Shown: positions 5,589-16,169 of the stretch, piece after piece | Layout: the number at the start of each line of letters is the position of its first letter | Numbering within the stretch: the stretch's first letter is position 1 | Assembly (NCBI GenBank): GCA_003511845.1 | Contig: DOIV01000011.1 | Span: 1-17,025 of the forward strand | Reading direction: 5' to 3' | DNA: 17,025 nt | Source: Flavobacteriaceae bacterium | Lineage (GTDB): Bacteria; Bacteroidota; Bacteroidia; Flavobacteriales; Flavobacteriaceae | Made by a program: the position numbers and the translations under genes | The notes under the pieces: generated by a model | Seen by the model: only the letters and a program-made list of their open reading frames with translations | Databases searched by the model: none | What the model was told of the DNA's origin: nothing

Positions 5589-8500
5589 TTAATTTGCTTC
5601 CATTTCTTCAGCTGAACCTACAATCATATTGTCATAGATTCTCATACCAGTTCCTGCTGGTATTCTCTTACCTACAATAACATTTTCTTTCAATCCTTCT
5701 AAAGTATCTACTTTACCACTTACCGCAGCTTCATTTAATACTTTAGTTGTCTCTTGGAACGATGCCGCAGATATAAACGATTTAGTTTGTAAAGAAGCTC
5801 TTGTAATACCTTGTAAGATAGGCTCTGCTGTTGCAGGAACAGCATCTCTAGCTTCCACTAAATTCTTATCAGCTCTACGTAAAATTGAATTTTCATCTCT
5901 TAGGCTACGTGATGAAATTATTTGACCCGCTTTTAATTCTTCAGAATCTCCTGCTTCTTCAATTACTTTCATTCCATAAATATTATCATTTTCTTGAATA
6001 AAGTCATTTTTATGAATCAATTGATTTTCTAAGAAAATAGTATCACCAGAATCTATAATTTTAACTTTACGCATCATTTGACGTACTACAACTTCAAAGT
6101 GCTTATCATTAATTTTCACCCCTTGTAATCTATATACTTCTTGAATTTCATTTACCAAATATTGTTGTACTGCTGACGGTCCTTTGATATTCAAAATATC
6201 TTTAGGTGTAACTGCACCATCAGACAATGGCATACCAGCTTTGATAAAGTCATTTTCTTGAACTAAGATCTGATTAGAAAGTTTTACTAAATATTTTCTA
6301 ATATCTCCTGTTTTAGACTCCACAATAATCTCACGATTACCACGCTTAATTTTACCAAAAGAAACTACACCATCAATTTCAGTAACAACTGAAGGGTTTG
6401 ATGGGTTACGAGCTTCAAACAATTCTGTTACTCTAGGTAAACCACCTGTAATATCACCTGCTTTACCAGATTTTCTAGGTATTTTAACCAATATTTTACC
6501 TGCATCAATTTTTTCTCCCTCTTCAACCATCAAGTGGGCTCCAACAGGTAAACTATATGACCTGATAGTTTCTCCTTTACTATCTAAAATCAATAAAGTT
6601 GGAACAACTTTTTTGTTTTTAGATTCAGAAATTACTTTCTCTTGGAAACCAGTTTGCTCATCAACCTCAACAACATAAGTGATCCCTTGATCTATATTTT
6701 CAAATCCGACTTTACCTTTAAATTCTGAAACTATAACACCATTATAAGGATCCCATTGACAAACTACATCTCCTTTTTTAATGGTTCCTTTAGGTTCTAT
6801 AACTAAATGAGAACCGTAAGGAATATTATTTGTACTTAAAGTTAGTTTTGTTTTCTTATCAATAACTTTAATTTCTGAAGTTCTAGAAATTACGATGTTT
6901 ATTTTATTACCATCTTTATCAACACCTTCAACAGTATTAAGATCTTCAATTTCAATCTTTCCATCAAATTTAGAGATTAACTTATTATCTTCAGAGATGT
7001 TACCTGCAATACCCCCAACATGGAAAGTACGTAAGGTTAACTGTGTACCAGGCTCACCAATTGACTGAGCAGCAATAACACCAACAGCTTCACCAATTTG
7101 AACCATATTTCTTGTAGACAAACTATGTCCGTAACACTTAGCACAAATACCACGTTTTGCCTCACATGTTAAAGCAGATCTTGCTTCTACACTTTCTATA
7201 GTAGTCTTTTCAATCAGAGAAACTTCAGCATCTCCAATAACTTGACCTGCAGTAACTATGATATCATCTGTTCCTGGTTTAAATACATCATTTAGAGCTA
7301 CTCTACCCCAAATTCGCTCACCTAAAGTTTCAACAATTTCATCATTTTTCTTTAATGGTTGAATCTCTAATCCTCTTAAGGTTCCACAATCATCTATATT
7401 TACAATTACATCTTGAGAAACATCAACCAAACGACGTGTTAAATAACCAGCATCGGCAGTCTTTAATGCTGTATCGGCAAGACCTTTACGTGCACCGTGA
7501 GTAGAGATGAAATATTCTAAAATTGATAATCCTTCTTTAAAGTTTGAAAGAATCGGGTTTTCAATAATTTCACCACCACCTGCAGTAGATTTTTTAGGCT
7601 TAGCCATCAAACCACGCATACCTGTTAACTGACGAATTTGCTCTTTAGAACCCCTTGCACCAGAATCAAGCATCATAAACACAGAGTTGAACCCTTGTTG
7701 GTCTTCACGAAGACGTTTCATAGATAATTCTGTCAATTTATTGTTGGTAGAACTCCAAATGTCAATAATTTGATTGTAACGTTCTTTATTCGTTAACATT
7801 CCCATGTTATAACTAGAAGTAATTACATCAACTTGACCGTTTGCAGTATCAATCATTTCTGCTTTTTCATCAGGAATAATAATATCTCCTAAACTAAAAG
7901 ATAAACCTCCTTGAAAAGCAAATTTATAACCGATATCTTTAATTTCATCTAAAAATTCACCTGTGGTTGGTACATCTGTTGCTTTTAAAATATCACCAAT
8001 AATATCTCTTAACGATTTCTTTGTCAAAACTTCATTGATATAACCTGCAGCTTCTGGCACTACTTCATTTAATAACACTCTACCTACTGTTGTTGTAACA
8101 ATTTGAGTAGTTAATTCTCCTGCTTCATTAAAATCTTTAGTCCTTACTTTAATACTAGCATTTAAGTCAACTTTCTTCTCATTAAAAGCAATATTTACTT
8201 CTTCAGGAGAATAAAAAGTAGAACCTTCACCTTTTATCTTAAGTGTTTTAGTTGATTTACGTTCTTTAGTCATATAGTACAACCCTAAAACCATATCCTG
8301 AGAAGGTACAGTAATTGGAGAACCATTTGCAGGGTTCAAAATACTATGAGAAGCTAACATTAATAATTGTGCTTCTAAAATAGCTTCTGGCCCTAATGGT
8401 AAATGTACTGCCATTTGATCTCCATCAAAATCGGCATTAAATGCAGTACATACTAATGGATGTAACTGAATTGCTTTACCTTCAATTAATTTAGGTTGAA

Positions 8501-9860
8501 AAGCTTGAATACCTAGTCTGTGTAATGTAGGAGCACGATTTAAAAGAACTGGATGTCCTTTTAAAACATTTTCTAAAATATCCCAAACTACAGGCTCTCT
8601 TTTATCTATTATTTTTTTAGCAGATTTTACTGTTTTTACAATACCTCTTTCTATCAATTTACGAATTACAAAAGGTTTGTATAATTCAGCTGCCATATCT
8701 TTAGGGATACCACATTCTGATAATTTCAATGTAGGCCCTACAACAATTACAGAACGTGCAGAATAATCAACACGTTTACCTAACAAGTTTTGACGAAAAC
8801 GTCCTTGTTTACCTTTTAATGAATCTGATAGTGATTTTAAAGGTCTGTTTGATTCTGTTTTAACTGCTGATGATTTACGTGTATTGTCAAATAATGAATC
8901 AACTGATTCTTGCAACATACGTTTTTCATTACGTAAAATAACTTCAGGAGCTTTAATCTCCATCAATCTTTTCAAACGGTTGTTACGAATAATAACACGT
9001 CTGTATAAATCATTTAAATCTGAAGTAGCAAAACGGCCTCCATCTAATGGTACCAACGGGCGTAATTCTGGTGGTATCACCGGAACACATTTCATTATCA
9101 TCCATTCTGGCTTATTCTCTCTATTTAGATTTGCATCTCTAAAAGCTTCAACAACATTTAAACGTTTTAATGCTTCTGTTTTTCTTTGTTTAGAAGTTTC
9201 TGTATTAGCTTTATGTCTCAATTCATAAGAAAGAGCATCCAAGTCAATTCTTGCTAATAATTCTATCAAACATTCAGCACCCATTTTAGCGATAAACTTA
9301 TTAGGGTCAGTATCATCTAAATATTGATTTTCTTGCGGAAGTGATTCTAGAACATCTAAATATTCTTCTTCAGTCAAGTAATCCATTTTTTGTAATGGTT
9401 CACCTTCAATATTTTTTGCAATACCAGCTTGAATTACTACGTAACGTTCGTAGTAAATAATCATATCTAATTTTTTAGAAGGCAAACCTAAAAGGTAACC
9501 CATTTTATTAGGTAATGATCTGAAATACCAAATATGTGCAACTGGCACTACTAAGTTAATATGCCCTACTCTATCTCTACGTACTTTCTTTTCAGTAACC
9601 TCTACACCACAACGGTCGCAAATGATACCTTTATATCTAATTCTTTTGTACTTTCCACAAGCACATTCATAATCTTTTATTGGACCGAAAATACGCTCGC
9701 AAAACAAACCATCTCTTTCAGGTTTATGGGTACGATAGTTGATAGTTTCGGGTTTTAAAACTTCTCCTCTAGATTTTTCTAGAATTGATTCTGGCGAAGC
9801 CAAACCAATAGAAATTTTACTAAATTTTTTTACAGTGTATTTTTCTCTTTGTTTTGCCAT
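5589..9860 (-). CDS. rpoC: DNA-directed RNA polymerase subunit beta'
   Basis: A complete 1423-residue beta' subunit, which holds the catalytic magnesium and the clamp of RNA polymerase. The first zinc site is Cys66, Cys68, Cys81 and Cys84 (CACGKY and CDRCGVE). The catalytic triad motif [16 protein letters not shown] is at 475 onward, with Asp477, Asp479 and Asp481. The trigger-loop segment GMRGLMAKP lies near 745. The second zinc site is Cys825, Cys899, Cys906 and Cys909 ([11 protein letters not shown]). It is somewhat longer than the E. coli protein, which fits the lineage-specific insert known in Bacteroidetes. It follows rpoB after 95 bases that contain two hairpins, and a DUF3467 gene follows at once. 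The ATG at 9860 gives the expected [25 protein letters not shown] start. A 7-A run near this start is correctly in frame. Confidence 0.98.
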   Translation of the reverse strand: MAKQREKYTVKKFSKISIGLASPESILEKSRGEVLKPETINYRTHKPERDGLFCERIFGPIKDYECACGKYKRIRYKGIICDRCGVEVTEKKVRRDRVGHINLVVPVAHIWYFRSLPNKMGYLLGLPSKKLDMIIYYERYVVIQAGIAKNIEGEPLQKMDYLTEEEYLDVLESLPQENQYLDDTDPNKFIAKMGAECLIELLARIDLDALSYELRHKANTETSKQRKTEALKRLNVVEAFRDANLNRENKPEWMIMKCVPVIPPELRPLVPLDGGRFATSDLNDLYRRVIIRNNRLKRLMEIKAPEVILRNEKRMLQESVDSLFDNTRKSSAVKTESNRPLKSLSDSLKGKQGRFRQNLLGKRVDYSARSVIVVGPTLKLSECGIPKDMAAELYKPFVIRKLIERGIVKTVKSAKKIIDKREPVVWDILENVLKGHPVLLNRAPTLHRLGIQAFQPKLIEGKAIQLHPLVCTAFNADFDGDQMAVHLPLGPEAILEAQLLMLASHSILNPANGSPITVPSQDMVLGLYYMTKERKSTKTLKIKGEGSTFYSPEEVNIAFNEKKVDLNASIKVRTKDFNEAGELTTQIVTTTVGRVLLNEVVPEAAGYINEVLTKKSLRDIIGDILKATDVPTTGEFLDEIKDIGYKFAFQGGLSFSLGDIIIPDEKAEMIDTANGQVDVITSSYNMGMLTNKERYNQIIDIWSSTNNKLTELSMKRLREDQQGFNSVFMMLDSGARGSKEQIRQLTGMRGLMAKPKKSTAGGGEIIENPILSNFKEGLSILEYFISTHGARKGLADTALKTADAGYLTRRLVDVSQDVIVNIDDCGTLRGLEIQPLKKNDEIVETLGERIWGRVALNDVFKPGTDDIIVTAGQVIGDAEVSLIEKTTIESVEARSALTCEAKRGICAKCYGHSLSTRNMVQIGEAVGVIAAQSIGEPGTQLTLRTFHVGGIAGNISEDNKLISKFDGKIEIEDLNTVEGVDKDGNKINIVISRTSEIKVIDKKTKLTLSTNNIPYGSHLVIEPKGTIKKGDVVCQWDPYNGVIVSEFKGKVGFENIDQGITYVVEVDEQTGFQEKVISESKNKKVVPTLLILDSKGETIRSYSLPVGAHLMVEEGEKIDAGKILVKIPRKSGKAGDITGGLPRVTELFEARNPSNPSVVTEIDGVVSFGKIKRGNREIIVESKTGDIRKYLVKLSNQILVQENDFIKAGMPLSDGAVTPKDILNIKGPSAVQQYLVNEIQEVYRLQGVKINDKHFEVVVRQMMRKVKIIDSGDTIFLENQLIHKNDFIQENDNIYGMKVIEEAGDSEELKAGQIISSRSLRDENSILRRADKNLVEARDAVPATAEPILQGITRASLQTKSFISAASFQETTKVLNEAAVSGKVDTLEGLKENVIVGKRIPAGTGMRIYDNMIVGSAEEMEAN

Positions 9861-9906
9861 AATGTCTATAATGCAATCAATTAAAATGTAAAAATATGTT
9901 GTATTA

Positions 9907-9933
9907 AACTGTTTTTTTTAAAATTAAACAGTT
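9907..9933 (-). repeat. AT-rich inverted repeat in the rpoB-rpoC spacer
   Basis: AACTGTTT (9907-9914) and AAACAGTT (9926-9933) can form an 8-bp stem with an 11-base AT loop. It directly adjoins, and shares one base with, the GC-rich hairpin at 9933-9950. Position suggests an mRNA structure between the rpoB and rpoC reading frames. Confidence 0.5.
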
Positions 9934-9950
9934 CCCCACTTTCGTGGGGA
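9933..9950 (-). promoter_or_regulatory. Stable GAAA-loop hairpin just after rpoB
   Basis: On the minus strand TCCCCAC, loop GAAA and GTGGGGA form a 7-bp, GC-rich stem closed by a GNRA tetraloop, starting 5 bases after the rpoB stop codon. There is no T-run directly after it, so it is not a standard terminator; it could stabilise or mark processing of the rpoB mRNA end, or cause partial termination or pausing between rpoB and rpoC. Confidence 0.6.
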
Positions 9951-9955
9951 TTAAA

Positions 9956-12900
9956 TTATTCTTCTAATCTAACGTCTAAGCCAAGTCCTTTTAACTCGTG
10001 CATTAATACGTTAAATGATTCTGGTAAGCCAGGTTCTGGCATAGGCTCTCCTTTTACGATTGCCTCGTAAGTTTTTGCTCTACCTAATACGTCATCAGAT
10101 TTTACCGTTAAGATTTCTCTTAATGTAGCTGATGCTCCATATGCCTCAAGTGCCCAAACTTCCATCTCACCAAATCGTTGTCCACCAAATTGTGCTTTAC
10201 CACCTAATGGTTGTTGAGTAATTAGTGAGTATGGTCCGATAGAACGTGCATGCATCTTATCTTCAATCATATGACCTAATTTTATCATATAAATAACACC
10301 AACCGTTGCTGGTTGATCAAAACGCTCACCTGTTCCTCCATCATATAAATATGTGTGTCCGAATTCAGGTACACCTGCTTCATTTGTCAATGCCGTAATT
10401 TCATCAATAGTTGCACCATCAAAAATTGGTGTTGCATACTTTTGATCTAATTTCTGACCTGCCCAACCTAATACTGTTTCATAAATTTGACCAATATTCA
10501 TACGTGAAGGTACACCTAACGGATTCAATACAATATCAACTGGAGTTCCGTCTTCTAAGAAAGGCATATCTTCAGCTCTTACAATACGAGCTACAATACC
10601 TTTATTACCATGACGCCCTGCCATTTTATCACCAACTTTTAATTTACGTTTTTTAGCTATATAAACTTTGGCTAGTTTTACAATTCCAGCAGGTAATTCA
10701 TCACCAACTGTAATGGTAAATTTCTCTCTACGCAAAGAACCTTTAAGGTCATTTACTCTAATTTTATAATTATGAATTAATTGAGTAATTAAACTATTTA
10801 GGTGTTTGTCCGTTGTCCATGTTCCTTTAGTTAAATATTCAAAATCAGTTACTGAATTTAGCATTTTTAAGGTAAACTTTTTTCCTTTTGGAAAAACCTC
10901 TTCACTTAAATCATTCAGTACACCTTGAGCTGTTTTACCATTTACAAGACTAAATAATTTTTCAACTAAAATAGTTCTCAAGTCATCAAATTTGACAACA
11001 AATTCAGATTCTAATCTAGAAATATCTACTTTATCTTGACTTCTTTTTACTTTATCTTTAACAATTCTTTGGAACAATTTTTTATCAATCACCACACCTT
11101 TTAATGATGGAGATGCTTTTAAAGAGGCATCTTTTACATCACCAGCATTATCACCAAAAATGACACGTAATAATTTTTCTTCAGGTGTTGGGTCAGATTC
11201 TCCTTTTGGTGTAATTTTACCAATAAGAATATCGCCTGGTTTTATTTCAGCACCAATACGAATCATTCCATTCTCATCTAAATCTTTTGTTGCTTCTTCA
11301 CTAACATTTGGTATGTCATTTGTCAATTCTTCAGCTCCTAATTTAGTATCTCTAACATCTAAAGAATATTCATCTATATGAATAGAAGTAAAGATATCTT
11401 CACGTACTACTTTTTCAGAAATTACAATTGCATCCTCAAAGTTATACCCTTTCCAAGGCATAAAGGCTACTTTCATATTTCTTCCTAAGGCCAGTTCGCC
11501 TTTTTCAGTAGCATAACCTTCACAAAGCACTTGTCCTCTTTTAACTTTATCACCTTTTTTAACAATAGGATGTAGGTTAATAGAAGTACCTTGATTGGTT
11601 TTTCTAAACTTGATTAATTTATAGGTTTTAGCATCTTCATCAAAACTCACCAATCTTTCCTCTTCAGTTCTTTCATAAGTTATGGTAATTTCATTAGAAT
11701 CAACATAATCTACAACTCCATTTCCTTCAGCATTGATTAATATTCTTGAATCTGTAGCTACTCTACGTTCTAAACCTGTACCTACAATTGGAGATTGTGG
11801 TCTCATTAGCGGTACGGCTTGACGCATCATATTAGACCCCATCAAGGCTCTATTCGCATCATCATGCTCTAAAAATGGAATTAAAGATGCTGAGATAGAA
11901 GAAATTTGATTTGGTGACACATCCATATAGTTCACTTCATCTGGAGTTACTAATGGAAAATCGCCCTCTTCTCTTGCTACAACTTTATCCAATTCAATTT
12001 TACCCTCTTTATTTAAATCTAAATTAGATTGGGCAATTTTTTGACCTTCTTCTTCTTCAGCACTTAAATAAATTGGTTCGTTTTTAATATCAACTACCCC
12101 TTCAAGAACTTCACGATATGGTGTTTCTATAAACCCTAAATTATTAACTTTAGCATAAACAGCTAAAGAAGAAATCAGACCAATGTTTGGTCCCTCAGGT
12201 GTTTCTATTGGACAAAGACGACCGTAATGTGTATAGTGAACATCACGAACCTCGAAACCTGCTCTTTCTCTAGATAAACCTCCAGGCCCTAATGCAGATA
12301 ACCTTCTTTTATGTGTAATCTCAGCTAATGGATTGGTTTGATCCATAAATTGAGACAATTGATTCGTTCCGAAAAAAGAATTAATTACAGATGACAATGT
12401 TTTTGCATTGATCAAATCTATTGGTGTAAAAACCTCATTATCACGCACATTCATTCTTTCACGAATAGTACGAGCCATACGAGAAAGTCCAACTCCAAAT
12501 TGAGATGCTAACTGCTCTCCAACAGTTCTAACACGACGGTTTGATAAGTGATCAATATCATCAACTTCAGCTTTTGAATTTACCAATTTGATTAAGTTCT
12601 TGATAATTGTAATAATATCTTCTTTGGTTAATACCTTTTGATTGATATCAATATCAAGCTGTAATTTTTTATTCATTCTATAGCGTCCAACTTCTCCAAG
12701 ATTGTAACGTTGTTCTGAAAAGAATAATTTATTAATAATTCCTTTTGCAGTCTCATAATCTGGCGGTTCAGCATTTCGTAACTGACGGTATATATGTTCT
12801 ACAGCTTCTTTTTCAGAGTTTGTAGGATCTTTTTGTAAGGTATTATGAATGATAGCATAATCACCCATTTCATGATCTTCTTTGTGTAAAAGAATTGTTT

Positions 12901-13771
12901 TAGCTCCTGCTTCTAAAATTTCTTCAATATGTTCTTTTTCAAGAACAGTATCTCTATCTAAGACGATTTCATTACGTTCAATAGATACAACTTCACCAGT
13001 ATCTTCATCAACAAAATCTTCATGCCATGTTTTTAAAACTCTAGCCGCTAGTTTACGGCTTAACACTTTTTTCAATCCGCTTTTAGAAACTTTAATTTCA
13101 TCAGCTAAATCGAAAATTTCTAAGATGTCTTTATCACGTTCAAATCCGATAGCACGGAAAAGTGTAGTAACAGGTAATTTTTTCTTTCTATCAATATAAG
13201 CATACATTACTTGATTGATATCTGTTGCAAATTCTATCCAAGATCCTTTAAAAGGAATTACTCTTGCAGAGTATAACTTTGTTCCATTTGCATGGAAAGA
13301 TTGTCCGAAGAAAACTCCAGGAGAACGGTGTAATTGAGAAACTACAACTCTTTCTGCACCATTGATAACAAAAGTACCGCTATGTGTCATATAAGGTATT
13401 GTTCCTAAATACACATCTTGTACTATGGTTTCAAAATCTTCATGTTCAGGATCTGTACAGTACAATTTTAATCTTGCTTTTAAAGGCACACTATGTGTTA
13501 ATCCTCTTTCAATACATTCACGAATGGAATATCTTGGTGGATCAACAAAATAGTCTATAAATTCTAAAACGAAGTTATTTCTTGTATCTGTTATTGGAAA
13601 ATTATCTGAGAAAGTTTTAAATAAACCCTCATCACTTCTCTCATCTGCTTTGGTTTCTAATTGGAAAAAATCTTGGAAAGATTTTACTTGAATATCCAAA
13701 AAATCAGGATAATCTGTAATTAGTTTAGCAGATGAAAAATTTACTCTTTCGGTAGTGTAATTTGTTGACAA
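9956..13771 (-). CDS. rpoB: DNA-directed RNA polymerase subunit beta
   Basis: A complete 1271-residue beta subunit, forming one pincer and part of the active centre of RNA polymerase. The N-terminal block ([22 protein letters not shown]) is typical for flavobacteria. The rifampicin-binding region runs from [12 protein letters not shown] to [12 protein letters not shown]: Asp477, His487, Arg490 and Ser492 correspond to E. coli Asp516, His526, Arg529 and Ser531 and are all wild type, which predicts rifampicin sensitivity at these sites. The [14 protein letters not shown] motif near the active centre is intact, and the C-terminus ends in the expected [15 protein letters not shown]. The start is a TTG at 13771; an in-frame TAA lies five codons upstream, no ATG or GTG intervenes, and the next Met is over 100 residues later, so TTG is nearly forced. 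It lies 153 bases after rplL behind a large hairpin and a candidate promoter. Confidence 0.98.
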   Translation of the reverse strand: MSTNYTTERVNFSSAKLITDYPDFLDIQVKSFQDFFQLETKADERSDEGLFKTFSDNFPITDTRNNFVLEFIDYFVDPPRYSIRECIERGLTHSVPLKARLKLYCTDPEHEDFETIVQDVYLGTIPYMTHSGTFVINGAERVVVSQLHRSPGVFFGQSFHANGTKLYSARVIPFKGSWIEFATDINQVMYAYIDRKKKLPVTTLFRAIGFERDKDILEIFDLADEIKVSKSGLKKVLSRKLAARVLKTWHEDFVDEDTGEVVSIERNEIVLDRDTVLEKEHIEEILEAGAKTILLHKEDHEMGDYAIIHNTLQKDPTNSEKEAVEHIYRQLRNAEPPDYETAKGIINKLFFSEQRYNLGEVGRYRMNKKLQLDIDINQKVLTKEDIITIIKNLIKLVNSKAEVDDIDHLSNRRVRTVGEQLASQFGVGLSRMARTIRERMNVRDNEVFTPIDLINAKTLSSVINSFFGTNQLSQFMDQTNPLAEITHKRRLSALGPGGLSRERAGFEVRDVHYTHYGRLCPIETPEGPNIGLISSLAVYAKVNNLGFIETPYREVLEGVVDIKNEPIYLSAEEEEGQKIAQSNLDLNKEGKIELDKVVAREEGDFPLVTPDEVNYMDVSPNQISSISASLIPFLEHDDANRALMGSNMMRQAVPLMRPQSPIVGTGLERRVATDSRILINAEGNGVVDYVDSNEITITYERTEEERLVSFDEDAKTYKLIKFRKTNQGTSINLHPIVKKGDKVKRGQVLCEGYATEKGELALGRNMKVAFMPWKGYNFEDAIVISEKVVREDIFTSIHIDEYSLDVRDTKLGAEELTNDIPNVSEEATKDLDENGMIRIGAEIKPGDILIGKITPKGESDPTPEEKLLRVIFGDNAGDVKDASLKASPSLKGVVIDKKLFQRIVKDKVKRSQDKVDISRLESEFVVKFDDLRTILVEKLFSLVNGKTAQGVLNDLSEEVFPKGKKFTLKMLNSVTDFEYLTKGTWTTDKHLNSLITQLIHNYKIRVNDLKGSLRREKFTITVGDELPAGIVKLAKVYIAKKRKLKVGDKMAGRHGNKGIVARIVRAEDMPFLEDGTPVDIVLNPLGVPSRMNIGQIYETVLGWAGQKLDQKYATPIFDGATIDEITALTNEAGVPEFGHTYLYDGGTGERFDQPATVGVIYMIKLGHMIEDKMHARSIGPYSLITQQPLGGKAQFGGQRFGEMEVWALEAYGASATLREILTVKSDDVLGRAKTYEAIVKGEPMPEPGLPESFNVLMHELKGLGLDVRLEE

Positions 13772-13799
13772 TGGAGAAATTTTTTAATTAAAAAAATAA

Positions 13800-13829
13800 T
13801 AAACTTATAAGAACGAATATATATACAAA
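13800..13829 (-). promoter_or_regulatory. Candidate internal promoter for rpoB-rpoC
   Basis: On the minus strand, TTTG at 13829-13826 is followed after 18 bases by TAAGTTTA at 13807-13800, which matches 7 of 8 positions of the Bacteroidetes -7 consensus TAnnTTTG. Spacing is about right for the -33/-7 pair. Transcription would start some 20-25 bases before the rpoB TTG. The TTTG is part of the T-run following the 16-bp hairpin, so terminator and promoter would overlap. Confidence 0.42.
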
Positions 13830-13870
13830 ATGGTTTAGGTCAATTGAAGTTAAATTCAATGACCTAAACC
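13827..13870 (-). terminator. Large hairpin with T-run between rplL and rpoB (attenuator candidate)
   Basis: On the minus strand GGTTTAGGTC pairs with GACCTAAACC (13861-13870 with 13832-13841) and, inside it, ATTGAA (13843-13848) pairs with TTCAAT (13855-13860), giving a 16-bp stem with one bulged base and a 6-base loop. It is followed by A and then four T (13830-13827). This is a good partial terminator. In E. coli the rplL-rpoB gap also holds an attenuator that lowers polymerase synthesis relative to ribosomal proteins; a similar role here is inference. Confidence 0.68.
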
Positions 13871-13885
13871 TTATTTGTTTAGCTC

Positions 13886-13902
13886 AATTTCGATCCGAAA
13901 TT
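13886..13902 (-). repeat. Small hairpin in the rplL-rpoB leader
   Basis: AATTTCG (13886-13892) and CGAAATT (13896-13902) are inverted copies around three bases. It lies between the rplL stop and the 16-bp hairpin, so the rplL mRNA tail would carry two successive structures. The 3-base loop is tight; the stem is short and mostly AT. Confidence 0.4.
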
Positions 13903-13924
13903 TCAGACGAGATTGGCTTATGGC

Positions 13925-14302
13925 TTATTTAAGCTCTACTTCTGCTCCAGCTTCTTCTAAAGATTTTTTAAGACCTTCAGCCTCTTCTTTAGAAACACCT
14001 TCTTTAATTGGTGAAGGTGCTGCGTCTACTAAACCTTTAGCATCTTTAAGACCTAAACCTGTTAATTCTTTAACTAATTTTACAACTGCTAATTTAGAAG
14101 CACCTGCTGCTTTAAGAATTACATCAAATTCTGATTTTTCTTCTGCTGCATCTCCACCTGCTCCACCTGCTGGTCCTGCTACTGCTACTGCAGCTGCTGC
14201 TGGTTCGATACCATATTCATTTTTTAATATATCAGCTAATTCATTAACGTCTTTTACTGACAAGTTAACTAACTGTTCTGCGAAATCTTTTAATTCTGCC
14301 AT
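13925..14302 (-). CDS. rplL: 50S ribosomal protein L7/L12
   Basis: A 125-residue stalk protein. The N-terminal dimerisation domain (about 1-33, [26 protein letters not shown]) binds the L10 C-terminal helix. An Ala/Gly-rich flexible hinge follows (about 34-56, with [13 protein letters not shown]), then the globular C-terminal domain (about 57-125, [32 protein letters not shown]) that recruits and stimulates translation GTPases such as EF-Tu and EF-G. Length and sequence are standard. It is 48 bases downstream of rplJ and precedes the rpoB leader, as in most bacteria. Confidence 0.97.
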   Translation of the reverse strand: MAELKDFAEQLVNLSVKDVNELADILKNEYGIEPAAAAVAVAGPAGGAGGDAAEEKSEFDVILKAAGASKLAVVKLVKELTGLGLKDAKGLVDAAPSPIKEGVSKEEAEGLKKSLEEAGAEVELK

Positions 14303-14350
14303 TTTTGCTTGTTTTAATTTTTTATTATTTAGTTTATAAGTGCGTACTAT

Positions 14351-14866
14351 TTATTTTTCTGATAAAGTCTTTAATATTCCAGACAGTGTATTACCTCCAG
14401 ACTGCAATGCTGAAATAACATTTTTAGCAGGCGATTGCAATAATGTAATTATATCTCCTATTAATTCTTCTTTAGACTTGATATTAACAAGTGTATCTAA
14501 TTGATCGTCGCCAACATAAATAGCGTCTTCAATATAAGCACCTTTCAATACAGGTTTATCAGATTTTTTTCTAAAGTTTTTAATTACTTTAGCTGGAGCG
14601 TTACTAATTTCAGAAATCATTAAAGAAGTATTTCCTTTTAAAACTTCTGGTAACTCTCCAAAATCTTTATCAGATTTTTCCATTGCTTTGGTAAGCAACG
14701 TGTTTTTAACAACTGCCAATCTCACATTAGCTTTGAAACAAGCTCTTCGCAATTGCGAAGTACTTGAAGCATCTAATCCTGAAATATCTGCTAGATATAT
14801 AGTGTTATTATCAGCTAATTGGCTTGTTAAGTCGTCTATTACTTGTGATTTTTGTTCTTTAGTCAT
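14351..14866 (-). CDS. rplJ: 50S ribosomal protein L10
   Basis: A 171-residue protein that anchors the L7/L12 dimers to the 23S rRNA GTPase-associated centre. It starts MTKEQKSQVIDDLTSQLADNNTIYLADISGL, typical of L10. The segment NVRLAVVKNTLLTKAMEK follows at about 48-65, and a C-terminal helix region (about 135-171) is where L7/L12 dimers bind. It begins only 23 bases after rplA, which leaves no room for the long L10-binding mRNA leader that regulates this gene in E. coli, so any autoregulation must use another site. rplL follows after 48 bases. Confidence 0.96.
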   Translation of the reverse strand: MTKEQKSQVIDDLTSQLADNNTIYLADISGLDASSTSQLRRACFKANVRLAVVKNTLLTKAMEKSDKDFGELPEVLKGNTSLMISEISNAPAKVIKNFRKKSDKPVLKGAYIEDAIYVGDDQLDTLVNIKSKEELIGDIITLLQSPAKNVISALQSGGNTLSGILKTLSEK

Positions 14867-14889
14867 AATTTTCTAAACTTTTAACTTGC

Positions 14890-15585
14890 TTATACATTAA
14901 CTGATTTAGCATCTATTTCTATACTATTACTCATAGTACTTGACATGTAGATACTTTTAACATATATACCTTTTGATGTTGATGGTTTTAATTTAATGAT
15001 TGTCTGAAGCAATTCATTTGCATTACCTTCTATCTTATCAGCATCAAAAGATGCTTTACCTATAGAAGCATGAATAATTCCAGTTTTATCAACCTTAAAA
15101 TCAATTTTACCGCCTTTAACATCAGCAACAGCTTTTGCAACATCCATAGTTACTGTACCTGTTTTTGGGTTAGGCATTAATCCTCTTGGTCCTAAAATTC
15201 TACCTAAAGGTCCTAATTTACCCATAACACTTGGCATCGTTACTATAACGTCAACGTCTGTCCATCCTCCTTTAATTTTTTGAAGGTACTCTTCCAATCC
15301 AACATAATCAGCACCAGCTTCTTTAGCTTCGGCTTCTTTATCTGGAGTTACTAATGCAAGTACTTTAACATCTTTACCGGTTCCATGAGGTAATGTTACT
15401 ACCCCTCTTACCATTTGATTTGCTTTTCTAGGATCTACTCCTAAACGAACTGCAACATCAATAGATGCATCAAACTTTACATTCGTAATTTCTTTTACTA
15501 AAACAGAAGCGTCTTTCAAAGAATATGCTTTTGTAGCATCTACTTTTGCAACAGCTTCTTTTTGATTTTTAGTTAATTTTGACAT
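14890..15585 (-). CDS. rplA: 50S ribosomal protein L1
   Basis: A 231-residue protein of the mobile L1 stalk, which guides deacylated tRNA out of the E site; in many bacteria it also represses its own rplK-rplA mRNA. The two-domain L1 pattern is clear: [22 protein letters not shown] (about 40-61) in domain I, the inserted domain II with [22 protein letters not shown] (about 120-141), then [13 protein letters not shown] and a C-terminal return to domain I. It is 21 bases downstream of rplK, consistent with tight co-expression. Confidence 0.97.
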   Translation of the reverse strand: MSKLTKNQKEAVAKVDATKAYSLKDASVLVKEITNVKFDASIDVAVRLGVDPRKANQMVRGVVTLPHGTGKDVKVLALVTPDKEAEAKEAGADYVGLEEYLQKIKGGWTDVDVIVTMPSVMGKLGPLGRILGPRGLMPNPKTGTVTMDVAKAVADVKGGKIDFKVDKTGIIHASIGKASFDADKIEGNANELLQTIIKLKPSTSKGIYVKSIYMSSTMSNSIEIDAKSVNV

Positions 15586-15606
15586 CTTTTTTATAAAATT
15601 ATAAAG

Positions 15607-16044
15607 TTAAGCAGGAGCATTTCCTTTTACTTTTATTCCCATTGACCTTGCTGTACCTGCAATCATTTTCATTGCTGACTCTACTTTAAATGCATTTAAA
15701 TCTTGCATTTTACTTTCAGCAATTACTTTAATTTGATCCCAAGTAATTGTAGCTACTTTTTTACGATTAGGTTCACCTGAACCTTTTTTAGTTTTTGTAG
15801 CTTCAAGTATTTGTACTGCTGCTGGTGGTGTTTTTACAACAAATTCAAATGATTTGTCTTTAAAAACAGTAATAACAACAGGCAAAACTTTACCAGGCCT
15901 ATCTTGAGTTCTAGCATTAAATTGCTTACAGAACTCCATGATATTCACCCCAGCTGCACCTAACGCAGGTCCAACAGGAGGCGAAGGGTTAGCTGCTCCT
16001 CCACGAACTTGTAATTTTACAACCTTACTTACTTCTTTTGCCAT
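15607..16044 (-). CDS. rplK: 50S ribosomal protein L11
   Basis: A 145-residue protein at the base of the L7/L12 stalk that binds the GTPase-associated region of 23S rRNA and is the target region for thiostrepton. The N-terminal domain has [21 protein letters not shown] (about 9-29) with the Pro-rich helix, and [15 protein letters not shown]. The C-terminal RNA-binding domain spans about 70-145 and ends [16 protein letters not shown]. Length is standard. It begins the ribosomal part of the cluster after a 125-base gap from nusG, which may contain regulatory sequence. Confidence 0.97.
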   Translation of the reverse strand: MAKEVSKVVKLQVRGGAANPSPPVGPALGAAGVNIMEFCKQFNARTQDRPGKVLPVVITVFKDKSFEFVVKTPPAAVQILEATKTKKGSGEPNRKKVATITWDQIKVIAESKMQDLNAFKVESAMKMIAGTARSMGIKVKGNAPA

Positions 16045-16104
16045 TCTTGATTATTTTATGTTAAACTTATAACTACATCCTTTTAAAAGATAGTATTTAC
16101 CCAC

Positions 16105-16118
16105 TTAACATCTGTTAA
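16105..16118. promoter_or_regulatory. Near-palindrome in the nusG-rplK spacer
   Basis: TTAACA (16105-16110) and TGTTAA (16113-16118) flank two central bases. It lies in the 125-base spacer (16045-16169), the longest gap among the secE-to-rplL genes. A two-base loop is too small for an RNA hairpin as drawn, so it reads better as a DNA site. The spacer also holds CTTTG (16131-16135) and CAAAG (16142-16146), a weak hairpin. The position suits a promoter/leader for rplK-rplA, possibly with an L1 mRNA target, but I cannot define either. Confidence 0.25.
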
Positions 16119-16169
16119 TATTTGATAATTCTTTGTGGAAGCAAAGGTTTATCTATATTGTGTAACACT

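Noticed and set aside
8884..9228. Plus-strand open frames inside rpoC and rpoB
   Set aside because: They lie entirely within highly conserved polymerase genes and show no protein-like features.
10180..10240. Mobile element or CRISPR-like repeats anywhere in the window
   Set aside because: No transposase, integrase, direct-repeat array or target-site duplication was seen; short repeated words reflect AT-rich composition and codon bias.
13875..14339. 154-codon open frame antisense to rplL
   Set aside because: Ala/Ser/Pro-rich mirror of the rplL hinge and neighbouring codons; rplL itself is certain.
16045..16169. Riboswitch or defined L1 target in the nusG-rplK spacer
   Set aside because: Only short weak repeats are present and I could not match a known L1-binding structure, so only the palindrome is listed at low confidence.
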